This document shows, piece after piece, positions 1 to 7,929 of a stretch of 31,008 nucleotides of DNA. The notes under the pieces were generated by a model. The model did not search any database. It was given only the letters and a program-made list of their open reading frames with translations, and was not told the origin of the DNA. The stretch is from DASSKK01 sp035690495 (GTDB lineage Bacteria; Actinomycetota; Actinomycetes; Propionibacteriales; Nocardioidaceae): assembly GCA_035690495.1 (NCBI GenBank), contig DASSKK010000034.1:1-31008 (forward strand), read 5' to 3'. The position numbers and the translations under genes are program-made. How positions within the stretch are numbered: position 1 is the stretch's first letter; the number at the start of each line of letters is the position of its first letter.

Positions 1-432
1 GTCGCAGACCGGGCAGTCCAGCGGGTGGTTGATCAGCAGGTGCTCCATGATCCCCTGCTGCGCCTTGTCGGCGATCGGCGAGGAGACCTGGGTCTTCACG
101 TCCATGCCGTCGGAGGCGACCAGGGTGCAGGAGGCCTGCGGCTTCACCCGTCCGGGCGGGCCCATCATCGTGCGCATCTCGCCGTCGGGCCCGGGCATCG
201 CGACCTCGACCAGGCACTGCCGGCAGGCGCCGACCGGGTCGAGCAGCGGGTGGTCGCAGAAGCGGGGGATCTGCACGCCGATCGTCTCGGCGGCCCGGAT
301 CACCAGCGTGCCCTTGGGCACCGTCACCTCGACGCCGTCGATGGTCAAGGTGACCGTCTCGACCTTCTGCACCTCGCCGTCGCCGCCGCGCGGGCGGGTC
401 TGCCCGGCGGTAGGGGTCTTGGAATCGGTCAT
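1..432 (-). CDS. nuoG: NADH-quinone oxidoreductase subunit G (NuoG), N-terminal part, cut by window edge
   Basis: NuoG is the large iron-sulfur subunit of the peripheral arm of complex I, passing electrons from NuoF/NuoE towards quinone. The 144 codons present translate cleanly to the window edge. A 2Fe-2S ferredoxin-like domain is visible: one Cys after RF, then a CRQC motif eleven residues on, then a Cys in the motif ASCTL. The sequence then reaches NHPLDCPVCD, the start of the histidine/cysteine motif for the next cluster, where the window stops. The ATG overlaps the nuoF stop as ATGA, so nuoG is translated with nuoF in the same operon. Beyond about residue 144 nothing can be said. The spacing between the CRQC motif and the fourth Cys is longer than I remember for E. 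coli. Confidence 0.95.
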   Translation of the reverse strand, partial: MTDSKTPTAGQTRPRGGDGEVQKVETVTLTIDGVEVTVPKGTLVIRAAETIGVQIPRFCDHPLLDPVGACRQCLVEVAMPGPDGEMRTMMGPPGRVKPQASCTLVASDGMDVKTQVSSPIADKAQQGIMEHLLINHPLDCPVCD

Positions 433-1739
433 GCCATCGCTCCTGCGGATGCGAACAGGGTGGACGCCGCCGGGTCGAACGGGCAGCCGCCCTGCTCGAG
501 GTGGGCGACGTACTCGTCGCGGAAGTACTCGATCGAGGACGTGATCGGGCTGGTGGCGCCGTCGCCGAGCGCGCAGAACGCACGGCCCAGGATGTTGTCG
601 CACTGGTCGAGCAGCAGCTCGAGGTCGCGTTCACTGCCCTCGCCGCGCTCCAGCCGGGCCAGGGTCTGCACGAGCCACCACGTCCCCTCGCGGCAGGGAG
701 TGCACTTGCCGCAGGACTCGTGCTTGTAGAACTCGGTCCACCGCAGCACCGCCCGGACGACACAGGTCGTCTCGTCGAAGACCTGCAGCGCCTTCGTGCC
801 GAGCATCGAGCCGGCCGCGCCGACCGCCTCGTAGTCCAGCGGCACATCGAGGTGCTCGGCGGTCAGGATCGGCGTCGAGGACCCACCGGGCGTCCAGAAC
901 TTCAGCTCGTGCCCCTCGCGGACACCGCCGGCAAGGTCGAGCAGCTGGCGAAGGGTGATCCCCATCGGCGCTTCGTACTGCCCCGGCCGGGTGACGTGCC
1001 CGGACAGCGAGTAGAGCGTCATGCCCTTGGACTTCTCGGTGCCCATCGACCCGAACCAGTCCACGCCGTTCTGCACGATGCACGGCACCGAGGCGATCGA
1101 CTCGACGTTGTTGATCACCGTCGGCGCGGCGTACAGGCCGGCCACGGCCGGGAACGGCGGGCGCAGCCGGGGCTGGCCGCGGCGCCCCTCGAGCGAGTCG
1201 AGCAGCGCGGTCTCCTCACCGCAGATGTAGGCGCCGGCGCCGGCGTGCACGGTCAGCTCGAGGTCGAAGCCGGAGCCGTGGATGTTCGTGCCGAGATGTC
1301 CGGCCCGGTAGGCCTCCTCGACCGCGTGCTGCAGACGGCGTACGACGTGCAGCACCTCGCCGCGGACGTAGATGAACGCATGGTTGGCGCGGATGGCGTA
1401 GGAGCTGATGATCACGCCCTCGACCAAGGTGTGCGGGCTGGCCATCATCAGCGGGATGTCCTTGCACGTCCCCGGCTCGGACTCGTCGGCGTTGACCACG
1501 AGGTAGTGCGGCTTGCCGTCGCCCTGCGGGATGAAGCCCCACTTCATGCCGGTCGGGAAGCCTGCGCCGCCGCGGCCGCGGAGTCCGGACTCCTTGACCA
1601 GGTCGATCACCGCGTCCTGCTCCATGCCCAGCGCGTTGCGCAGCGCGCCGTAGCCGCCGGTCTGCTCGTACGACGCCAGCGTCCAGGCGCGGTCGCGGTC
1701 CCAGTGGGCGGAGAGGACCGGGGTCAGGGTGTCGGTCAC
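429..1739 (-). CDS. nuoF: NADH-quinone oxidoreductase subunit F (NuoF), NADH/FMN-binding
   Basis: NuoF binds NADH and FMN and passes electrons to its 4Fe-4S cluster; it is the entry point of complex I on the cytoplasmic side. Residues 52-64 hold the glycine-rich GLRGRGGAGFPTG segment for nucleotide binding, and 173-176 CGEE is the NADH-site motif. The cluster ligands are C343, C346 and C349 (SCGKCTPCREG) with C389 as the fourth. I chose the GTG at 1737-1739, giving 436 residues, because it overlaps the nuoE stop as GTGA, the same arrangement as nuoF/nuoG. A longer in-frame reading exists upstream but lies within nuoE and has no conserved residues. All key residues are present. Confidence 0.97.
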   Translation of the reverse strand: MTDTLTPVLSAHWDRDRAWTLASYEQTGGYGALRNALGMEQDAVIDLVKESGLRGRGGAGFPTGMKWGFIPQGDGKPHYLVVNADESEPGTCKDIPLMMASPHTLVEGVIISSYAIRANHAFIYVRGEVLHVVRRLQHAVEEAYRAGHLGTNIHGSGFDLELTVHAGAGAYICGEETALLDSLEGRRGQPRLRPPFPAVAGLYAAPTVINNVESIASVPCIVQNGVDWFGSMGTEKSKGMTLYSLSGHVTRPGQYEAPMGITLRQLLDLAGGVREGHELKFWTPGGSSTPILTAEHLDVPLDYEAVGAAGSMLGTKALQVFDETTCVVRAVLRWTEFYKHESCGKCTPCREGTWWLVQTLARLERGEGSERDLELLLDQCDNILGRAFCALGDGATSPITSSIEYFRDEYVAHLEQGGCPFDPAASTLFASAGAMA

Positions 1740-2518
1740 TTCTTGTCCTCCCCGTCCTGCTTGCCGGTCGTGCCGTTTCCTTGTGTGGTCGAGCCCGTCG
1801 AGACCGCCTTGCGGCCGCTCTCCGGCGCCTTCCAACCGTGCTCCCGGGCGACCTCGAGACCGGCCATGGTGGCCGGACCGCCGGCCGGTCCCTCGTCCGC
1901 GCGCCCGTCGGGGTAGCCGGCGAGCACGCGCTCTGCCTCACGCCAGGTGCAGATCCGCGGGCCGCGGGTGGAGTGGACCTCGTTGCCGGCGCGCAGGTCG
2001 TCGACCATCCGAGTCGCGGACTCCGGCGTCTGGTTGTCCATGAACTCCCAGTTGACCATCACGACCGGGGCGTAGTCGCAGGCGGCGTTGCACTCGACGT
2101 GCTCGAGCGTGATGGACCCGTCCTCGGTGGTCTCGTCGTTGCCGACGTCGAGGTGGTCCTTGAGCCTTTCGAAGATCGCGTCGCCGCCCATCACCGCGCA
2201 GAGCGTGTTGGTGCAGACCCCGACGTGGTAGTCGCCGACCGGCCGCCGCTTGTACATCGTGTAGAAGGTCGCGACCCCCGACACCTCAGCGGCCGAGAGC
2301 CCGAGGATGTCCGCGCAGGCCTCGATGCCGCGCGCGGTGACGCGACCCTCGACGCTCTGCACCAGATGAAGCATCGGGAGCAGGCCGGAGCGTGCCTGCG
2401 GGTAGCGGGCCGCGATCTCACGCAGCTCGGCCAGCGTCGCGTCGTCCAGCTGCTCGCCGGCGGGCACGCCGCTGTCGCCCTGGGTCGGGCCGCCGTTGGT
2501 TGAGCCTGTCGAAACCAT
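1736..2518 (-). CDS. nuoE: NADH-quinone oxidoreductase subunit E (NuoE), 2Fe-2S thioredoxin-like
   Basis: NuoE is the 24-kDa-type subunit holding a 2Fe-2S cluster next to NuoF. The thioredoxin-like core with ligands C102, C107, C143 and C147 is intact. At 260 residues it is longer than the family core because of extra tails. The first ten residues (MVSTGSTNGG) and a stretch near the C-terminus (AVSTGSTTQG) are both encoded by copies of a dispersed 20-nt repeat, so both ends appear to have been extended or rewritten by repeat DNA. The ATG lies at the edge of the repeat and overlaps the nuoD stop by one base (TAATG). The C-terminal 60 or so residues after the cluster domain are low-complexity and Lys/Gly/Asp-rich at the end, so probably disordered. 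Confidence 0.96.
   Translation of the reverse strand: MVSTGSTNGGPTQGDSGVPAGEQLDDATLAELREIAARYPQARSGLLPMLHLVQSVEGRVTARGIEACADILGLSAAEVSGVATFYTMYKRRPVGDYHVGVCTNTLCAVMGGDAIFERLKDHLDVGNDETTEDGSITLEHVECNAACDYAPVVMVNWEFMDNQTPESATRMVDDLRAGNEVHSTRGPRICTWREAERVLAGYPDGRADEGPAGGPATMAGLEVAREHGWKAPESGRKAVSTGSTTQGNGTTGKQDGEDKK
1786..1805. repeat. Dispersed 20-nt repeat, copy 1 (variant), in nuoE 3' end
   Basis: On the plus strand this reads tggtcgagcccgtcgagacc, a GC-richer variant of the consensus seen at 2497 and 3903 (tggttgagcytgtcgaaacc). It is imperfectly palindromic, with GGT/ACC outer arms. It encodes the VSTGST part of the NuoE C-terminal tail on the minus strand. I recall repeats of this type as widely scattered in Nocardioides and related actinobacteria; that is memory, not a search. 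Confidence 0.6.
2497..2516. repeat. Dispersed 20-nt repeat, copy 2, at nuoE start
   Basis: The plus strand reads tggttgagcctgtcgaaacc, 19 of 20 matches to the copy at 3903-3922. The last two bases of the repeat plus the next bases make the nuoE ATG, so on the minus strand the repeat encodes the residues right after the start Met (VSTGST). It sits exactly at the nuoD/nuoE junction, as the 3903 copy sits exactly at the nuoC/nuoD junction. Confidence 0.8.
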
Positions 2519-3924
2519 TACCTGTCCACTCCACCCATGACGGGGTCGATCGATGCGATGGCCACGATCACGTCGGCCACCATGCCGCCCTCGCTCATCA
2601 CCGAGGTGGCCTGGAGGTTGGTGAAGGACGGGTCGCGGAAGTGTGCCCGGTAAGGCCGGGTGCCGCCGTCGGAGACCACGTGCGCGCCGAGCTCTCCGCG
2701 TGGTGACTCCACCGGCACGTAGGCCTGGCCGGCGGGCACGCGGAAGCCCTCGGTCACCAGCTTGAAGTGGTGGATCAGCGCCTCCATCGACTCACCCATG
2801 ATGTGCCGGATGTGGTCGAGGCTGTTGCCCATGCCGTCGTTGCCGATCGCCAGCTGGCTGGGCCACGCGATCTTCTTGTCGGCGACCATCACCGGCGCCC
2901 CCTCGAGGTCGGCGAGCCGGTCGGCGCACTGCTCGACGATGCGCAGCGACTGGGCCATCTCCTCCAGGCGGATGCGGAACCGGCCGTAGGCGTCGCTGGT
3001 GTCCCAGGTGACCACGTCGAACTCGTAGTCCTCGTAGCCGCAGTACGGCTGGTTGCGCCGCAGGTCCCACGGGTAGCCGGTGGAGCGCAGCACCGGGCCG
3101 GAGAGGCCCAGCGCCATGCAGCCGGCGAGGTCGAGGTGGCCGACTCCCTCGAGGCGGCGCTTGAAGATCGGGTTCGCGTTGCACAGCGCGGCGTACTCCG
3201 GCAGCCGCTTCCTCATCAGCGAGATGAAGTCGCGGATCTCGTCGAGCGCGCCGGGCGGCATGTCCTGGGCGACACCGCCGGGCCGGATGAACGCGTGGTT
3301 CATCCGCAGGCCGGTGATCAGCTCGAAGAGGTCGAGCACGAGCTCGCGCTCGCGGAAGCCGATCGTCATCACCGTCAGCGCGCCGATCTCCATGCCGCCG
3401 GTGGCGATCGCGACCAGGTGCGAGGAGATCCGGTTCAGCTCCAGCAGCAGCACCCGCATGACCTGCGCCTTCTCCGGAACGCTGTCGGGGCCGTCGTCGA
3501 TGCCGAGCAGCTTCTCCACGCCGAGGCAGTAGGTCATCTCGTTGAAGAACGGGGCGAGGTAGTCGGCCCGGGTGCAGAACGTCACACCCTGGGTCCAGTT
3601 CCGGTACTCCATGTTCTTCTCGATGCCGGTGTGCAGGTAGCCGATGCCGCACCGGGCCTCGGTGACGGTCTCGCCCTCCAGCTCGAGGATCAGCCGGAGC
3701 ACGCCGTGGGTGGAGGGGTGCTGCGGCCCCATGTTGACCACGACGCGGTCTTCCCGGGCCTCCTCGCCGGAGTCGACGATGCCCTGGACGACCGAGTCCC
3801 AGTCCTGGCCGGTGACGGTGAACACCCTGCCCTGGCTGGTCTCGCTCTGCGGCGCGTACGGGTCCTGCGTCGGTCCGCTGGTTGAGCTTGTCGTCGGTCC
3901 GCTGGTTGAGCTTGTCGAAACCAT
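2518..3924 (-). CDS. nuoD: NADH-quinone oxidoreductase subunit D (NuoD), quinone-site 49-kDa subunit
   Basis: NuoD forms, with NuoB, the quinone-binding cavity of complex I. The 468-residue product contains the family signatures NMGPQHPSTHGVLR near residue 48, GYLHTGIEKNMEYR, and the C-terminal EAPRGE-like region (here ESPRGELGAHVVSDG) followed by YRAHFRDPSFTNL. I chose the ATG at 3922-3924, which overlaps the nuoC stop as TGATG; the longer open frame upstream is only the shadow of nuoC. The first 20 or so residues (MVSTSSTSGP, then TTSSTSGPT) come from a tandemly duplicated dispersed repeat and are not part of the conserved fold, which begins further in near DWDSVVQG. Confidence 0.97.
   Translation of the reverse strand: MVSTSSTSGPTTSSTSGPTQDPYAPQSETSQGRVFTVTGQDWDSVVQGIVDSGEEAREDRVVVNMGPQHPSTHGVLRLILELEGETVTEARCGIGYLHTGIEKNMEYRNWTQGVTFCTRADYLAPFFNEMTYCLGVEKLLGIDDGPDSVPEKAQVMRVLLLELNRISSHLVAIATGGMEIGALTVMTIGFRERELVLDLFELITGLRMNHAFIRPGGVAQDMPPGALDEIRDFISLMRKRLPEYAALCNANPIFKRRLEGVGHLDLAGCMALGLSGPVLRSTGYPWDLRRNQPYCGYEDYEFDVVTWDTSDAYGRFRIRLEEMAQSLRIVEQCADRLADLEGAPVMVADKKIAWPSQLAIGNDGMGNSLDHIRHIMGESMEALIHHFKLVTEGFRVPAGQAYVPVESPRGELGAHVVSDGGTRPYRAHFRDPSFTNLQATSVMSEGGMVADVIVAIASIDPVMGGVDR
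3871..3922. repeat. Tandem 24-nt duplication containing two copies of the dispersed repeat, at nuoD start
   Basis: Bases 3871-3893 and 3895-3917 are identical; the 24-nt unit starts cggtccgctggttgagcttg. The full repeat copy is 3903-3922 (tggttgagcttgtcgaaacc); the left copy at 3879-3893 loses its last bases. Because 24 is a multiple of three, the duplication adds eight residues to the NuoD N-terminus in frame. The nuoD start codon lies at the repeat's end. Confidence 0.85.
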
Positions 3925-4699
3925 CAGTTGTAAGACCTCCGCGTGTCGGGCGGTGGGATGGTGGCGCCCTTGTACTCCACGGGGATGCCGCCGAGTGGGT
4001 AGTCCTTGCGCTGGGGGTGGCCGGGCCAGTCGTCGGGCATCTGGATCCGGGTCAGCGCGGGGTGCCCGTCGAAGATGATCCCGAAGAAGTCGTAGGTCTC
4101 CCGCTCGTGCCAGTCGTTGGTGGGGTACGTCGGCACCACCGAGGGGATGTGCGGGTCCGCGTCGGGACAGGTCACCTCGAGCCGGATCCTGCGGTTGTGC
4201 GTCATCGACAGCAGGTGGTAGACCGCGTGCAGCTCGCGGCCCTCCTCGTCGGGGTAGTGCACCCCGGAGACGCCGGAGCAGAACTCGAAGCGCAGCTTCT
4301 CGTCGTCGCGCAGCACCTGGGCAACCACCGGCAGATCCTCGCGCCGCACGAAGAAGGTGATCTCGCCGCGGTGCACGACGATCTTCTCGATCGCCGAGTT
4401 CACGCCACGTTCGGCGAGCCGGCCGTGCAGTCCCTCGGCCACCTCGTCGAACCATCCGCCGTACGGCGGGAGGCTGGCGCTGGGCATCACCACCGGGCGG
4501 ACCAGGCCACCGTACCCGGACGTGTCGCCGGAGCCCGTCACCCCGAACATGCCGTGCCGGACGCCGACCACCTCGCGGCCGGCCCCACCGGGCTCGACGA
4601 TGTCGGGCGGGATGGCAGGCTCGTTCTCCGGGGTGAGATCGGTCGCGTCCTGGTCGGTGCCCGGAGTCACCTCCGGGAACTCGCCGGGCTCCTTCGGGC

Positions 4700-4703
<4 letters not shown>
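3924..4703 (-). CDS. nuoC: NADH-quinone oxidoreductase subunit C (NuoC)
   Basis: NuoC is the 30-kDa-type subunit of the peripheral arm, a structural partner of NuoD and NuoB. The signature ERETYDFFGIIFDGHPALTR and the following MPDDWPGHPQRKDYPLGG segment are present in the last third, as is typical, along with EFCSGVSGVHYPDE in the middle. At 259 residues it is a stand-alone NuoC, not fused to NuoD. A 60-residue acidic/Pro-rich N-terminal extension precedes the domain, as is common in actinobacteria. The ATG overlaps the nuoB stop as ATGA. Translation coupling with both neighbours is likely. Confidence 0.97.
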
Positions 4704-5253
<550 letters not shown>

Positions 5254-5266
5254 CACCAGCTCCTCT

Positions 5267-5302
5267 CTGAGAGTTGCGAGGTGCGTGCATCGCGACTCTC
5301 AG
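5267..5302. promoter_or_regulatory. Strong hairpin in the nuoA-nuoB intercistronic region
   Basis: Bases 5267-5279 and 5290-5302 form a 13-bp stem with one non-Watson-Crick position and a 10-nt loop. It covers the nuoA stop codon and ends just upstream of the nuoB Shine-Dalgarno. There is no U-run after it, so on the nuo transcript it looks like an mRNA processing or stabilising element, or a partial attenuator, more than a terminator. Confidence 0.6.
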
Positions 5303-5658
5303 TCCCACTCCAACCCGCCTCGCTTCCATACATAGGCGTAGGCGACGAACACGGTGATGATGAACAGCACCATCTCCGCGAGCCCGAACAGCTTGAGCGA
5401 GTCGAAGGCGACCGCCCAGGGGTACAGGAAGACGATCTCGATGTCGAAGACGATGAACATCATCGCGGTGATGTAGTACTTGATCGGGAACTTGCCGCCG
5501 CCCAGTGCCTGCGGCGTCGGCTCGATGCCGCACTCGTAGGAGTCGAGCTTCGCCCGGTTGTAGCGCCTGGGGCCCACGAGGCTGCTCATGACCACCGAGA
5601 AGACCGCGAATCCTGCGGCGATGATCAGCAGTGCGAGTACCGGTGCGTACAGGTGCAT
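5299..5658 (-). CDS. nuoA: NADH-quinone oxidoreductase subunit A (NuoA)
   Basis: NuoA is a small membrane subunit of complex I lying next to the quinone cavity. The 119-residue protein has three hydrophobic segments (about residues 5-28, 62-83 and 88-110) and the conserved loop with YECGIEP (Cys and Glu typical of the family) followed by FPIKYYITAMMFIVFDIE. The start ATG is preceded by GGGAG at seven bases. It follows menJ by 28 bases on the same strand, with no terminator seen between them, so menJ and nuo probably share a transcript. Confidence 0.96.
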   Translation of the reverse strand: MHLYAPVLALLIIAAGFAVFSVVMSSLVGPRRYNRAKLDSYECGIEPTPQALGGGKFPIKYYITAMMFIVFDIEIVFLYPWAVAFDSLKLFGLAEMVLFIITVFVAYAYVWKRGGLEWD

Positions 5659-5686
5659 CGCCTTGCTCCCTTCTGCTCTCTCGTCT

Positions 5687-6979
5687 TCACGCCGCCGGCG
5701 CTGCCTTGCTGAGCGCGTTGATCAGCCGGTCGGACACGTCGCCGCCGCGCGGGTCGGTCAGGTTGGCCAGCAGCTTGAGCAGGAACCGCATCAGGCTCTG
5801 CCGCGGCAGCCCGAGACGGGTGGCCTGGCGCATCACCGCCGGGTTGCCGATCGCCTTCACGAACGCGCGGCCGATCGTGTAGTAGCCGCCGTACGCCGCG
5901 TCCAGGGCCGCCGGGTATGCGTGCAGAGCGCGCTCCTGCTCGGCGGGCCGGCGTCCGAGAGCCTGGACGATCGTGTCCGCGGCCATCTCGCCGGACTCCA
6001 TCGCGTAGGCGATGCCCTCGCCGTTCATCGGGTTCACCATGCCACCGGAGTCTCCGACCAGGAGCAGCCCCCTGGTGTAGTGCGGCTTGCGGTTGAACCC
6101 CATCGGCAGCGCCGCGCCGCCGATGGTGCCGACCAGGTTCGGCTCGCGGAAGCCCCACTCGGCAGGCGTCTGGTCCAGCCACCGGCGCAGCAGGTCCTTG
6201 TAGTCGACGTTGCCGAACGCCTTGGACGTGTTGAGGATGCCCAGCCCGACGTTGGCCGTGCCGTCGCCGACCCCGAAGATCCAGCCGTACCCGGGCAGCA
6301 GGTTCGAGCGCCCCGGCTTCCCGTCCCACAGCTCCAGCCAGGACTCCATCCAGTCGTCGTCGTGACGCGGGCTGGTGTAGTAGGCGCGCACCGCCACTCC
6401 GAGCGGTCGGTCGTCCCTCTTGTGCAGCCCCAGGGCGAGAGCCATCCGTGCCGAGACGCCGTCGGCGGCGATGACGACCGGCGCGCGGTACGTCGTCTGC
6501 TCACCCGTGCGCCGCCCGCGGTCGTCGACCGGGCGGGCAGTCACTCCGACCACCCGGCCCGTGTCGTCGAGGACGGGGCCGGAGACCGCCGTGCGCTCCA
6601 TCAGCCGTGCGCCGGCCTTCTCGGCGTGCCGGGCGAGGATCTCGTCGAAGTCCATCCGGGTCCGGACCAGCCCGTAGTTCGGGTACGTCGCCAGGTCCGG
6701 CCACGGCAGCTCGATCTGGTGGCCGCCGCCGCGCACCCGCAGGCCGCGGTTGGCGATCCAGCCGGGCGCGTCGAGGTCGAGGCCGAGGGAGATCAGCTGC
6801 TTGACGGCTCGGGGAGTCAGGCCGTCACCGCACACCTTCTCCCGCGGGAAGGCCGTCTTCTCCAGGAGCAGGACGTCCACGCCGGCGGAGGCGAGGTGGT
6901 AGGCCGCGGTGGAGCCGGCCGGCCCGGCGCCGACGACGATGACGTCGGCCTGCCGCACGTCTGCGGTGGTCCGGGTCAT
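5687..6979 (-). CDS. menJ: Geranylgeranyl reductase-family flavoprotein, probable menaquinone reductase (MenJ-like)
   Basis: This FAD enzyme family reduces isoprenoid double bonds; the mycobacterial member MenJ saturates one unit of the menaquinone side chain. The Rossmann motif GAGPAG is at residues 17-22, followed by LLLEK, then the FPREKVCGDGLTPRAV segment typical of the family, and near the C-terminal half the second FAD motif LLLVGDSGGMVNPMNGEGI. I chose the ATG at 6977-6979 (430 residues); a GTG nine bases upstream is an alternative. Its place between menG and nuoA supports a menaquinone substrate, though polar-lipid reduction is possible for this family. It appears to be the first gene of the nuo transcript. 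Confidence 0.85.
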   Translation of the reverse strand: MTRTTADVRQADVIVVGAGPAGSTAAYHLASAGVDVLLLEKTAFPREKVCGDGLTPRAVKQLISLGLDLDAPGWIANRGLRVRGGGHQIELPWPDLATYPNYGLVRTRMDFDEILARHAEKAGARLMERTAVSGPVLDDTGRVVGVTARPVDDRGRRTGEQTTYRAPVVIAADGVSARMALALGLHKRDDRPLGVAVRAYYTSPRHDDDWMESWLELWDGKPGRSNLLPGYGWIFGVGDGTANVGLGILNTSKAFGNVDYKDLLRRWLDQTPAEWGFREPNLVGTIGGAALPMGFNRKPHYTRGLLLVGDSGGMVNPMNGEGIAYAMESGEMAADTIVQALGRRPAEQERALHAYPAALDAAYGGYYTIGRAFVKAIGNPAVMRQATRLGLPRQSLMRFLLKLLANLTDPRGGDVSDRLINALSKAAPAA

Positions 6980-7061
6980 CGTCGGCACCTACTCCTGCTC
7001 GGGGCTTCGGGCTATGACGTGGGCGTCCGCGCTTGCCGCGTGCGGGCACCCGCATGTGACT

Positions 7062-7079
7062 TAGTGAATGCGTTCACTA
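7062..7079. promoter_or_regulatory. Perfect palindrome, probable TetR-type operator upstream of menJ-nuo
   Basis: TAGTGAA-TGCG-TTCACTA is a perfect inverted repeat with 7-bp arms and a 4-bp centre. It lies 83 bp upstream of the menJ start in the 117-bp gap after menG. The form resembles TetR-family operators (TGAAC-type half sites), but no TetR gene is in the window, so the regulator is unknown. Confidence 0.6.
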
Positions 7080-7089
7080 GGTGGCCGTT

Positions 7090-7110
7090 GGCCAGTCTAG
7101 AGGGCTGGCC
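7090..7110 (-). terminator. Possible weak hairpin terminator at the menG stop
   Basis: GGCCAG (7090-7095) pairs with CTGGCC (7105-7110) around a 9-nt loop containing the menG TAG stop. It lacks a U-run and has only 6 bp, so termination is uncertain; menG may read through into menJ-nuo. Confidence 0.3.
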
Positions 7111-7858
7111 GATACCGATGTACGCGGCCCCCGGACGCATCAGATCGTCCCCCACCGCCCCGCACGGCATCCCGCACGGCATGGTGCAGCGCGACGATCC
7201 CTCCGGTGAGGTTGCGCCACCGGGCCTGCGACCAGCCGGCCGCGGCGATCCGCTCCGCGAGGCCACCCTGGTCCGGCCAGGCCCTGATGGACTCGGCGAG
7301 GTACACGTAGGCGTCCGGGCTGGAGGACACCGCGCGGGCGAGCGGCGGGAGCGCACGCATCAGGTACTCGATGTAGACGGTGCGGAACGGCGCCCAGGTC
7401 GGGTGGCTGAACTCGCACACCACGAGACGGCCACCCGGGCGCGTCACGCGCAGCAGCTCGCGCAGCCCCGCGTCGGGGTCGACGATGTTGCGCAGCCCGA
7501 AGGAGATCGTCGACGCGTCGAACGTGCCGTCGGCGAACGGCAGCCTGGTGCCGTCGCCGGCGGCGAACCCCAGGTGCGGCCTGTTGGTCTTGCCGACGCG
7601 GAGCATGCCGAGAGAGAAGTCGCACGGCACGACGTACGCCCCACGGTCGGCAAACGGCTGGCTCGACGTGCCCGTGCCCGCGGCCAGGTCGAGGACCCGC
7701 TCACCGGGCCGCGGGTCCACCGCGTCGACGACCGCCGTGCGCCAGCGCCGGTCCATGCCCAGCGACAGCACGTCGTTGGTCAGGTCGTAGCGACGCGCCA
7801 CCGCATCGAACATCGCCGACACCTCGGCGGGCTGCTTGTCCAGGTCTGCGCGAGTCAC
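7097..7858 (-). CDS. menG: Demethylmenaquinone methyltransferase (MenG/UbiE)
   Basis: MenG methylates demethylmenaquinone with S-adenosylmethionine, the last ring step of menaquinone synthesis. The 253-residue protein opens with MFDAVARRYDLTND, the UbiE family signature, has the SAM-binding LDLAAGTGTSS at residues 56-66, and the second signature FGLRNIVDPDAGLREL in the middle. The GTG at 7856-7858 is preceded at six bases by TAGGGT, which fits a leaderless transcript, and no Shine-Dalgarno is seen. The last 20 or so residues are Gly/Arg-rich and not conserved. It is divergent from menF and upstream of menJ. Confidence 0.94.
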   Translation of the reverse strand: MTRADLDKQPAEVSAMFDAVARRYDLTNDVLSLGMDRRWRTAVVDAVDPRPGERVLDLAAGTGTSSQPFADRGAYVVPCDFSLGMLRVGKTNRPHLGFAAGDGTRLPFADGTFDASTISFGLRNIVDPDAGLRELLRVTRPGGRLVVCEFSHPTWAPFRTVYIEYLMRALPPLARAVSSSPDAYVYLAESIRAWPDQGGLAERIAAAGWSQARWRNLTGGIVALHHAVRDAVRGGGGRSDASGGRVHRYRPAL

Positions 7859-7864
7859 GGCTTC

Positions 7865-7870
7865 ACCCTA
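7865..7870 (-). promoter_or_regulatory. -10 box of a leaderless menG promoter
   Basis: TAGGGT on the minus strand fits the actinobacterial TANNNT -10 and is six bases from the menG GTG, so transcription would begin at the start codon. No convincing -35 is seen. Confidence 0.45.
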
Positions 7871-7915
7871 GGCGGGTCCGGAAGCGCCCTGTGCCGGTGA
7901 TCGGCACCGCGGAAG

Positions 7916-7921
7916 TAGGCT
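7916..7921 (+). promoter_or_regulatory. -10 box of a leaderless menF promoter
   Basis: TAGGCT fits TANNNT and lies eight bases before the GTG at 7930. This supports 7930 over the in-frame GTG at 7891 as the menF start. No clear -35 is seen. Confidence 0.45.
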
Positions 7922-7929
7922 GGCCAATC

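Noticed and set aside
501..1916. Long plus-strand open frames opposite the nuo genes
   Set aside because: They are antisense shadows in high-GC coding DNA, with Arg/His/Gly-rich low-quality sequence and no family motif.
3871..3922. Tandem 24-nt units as the start of a CRISPR array
   Set aside because: Only two abutting units without spacers, inside a coding region, and no cas genes.
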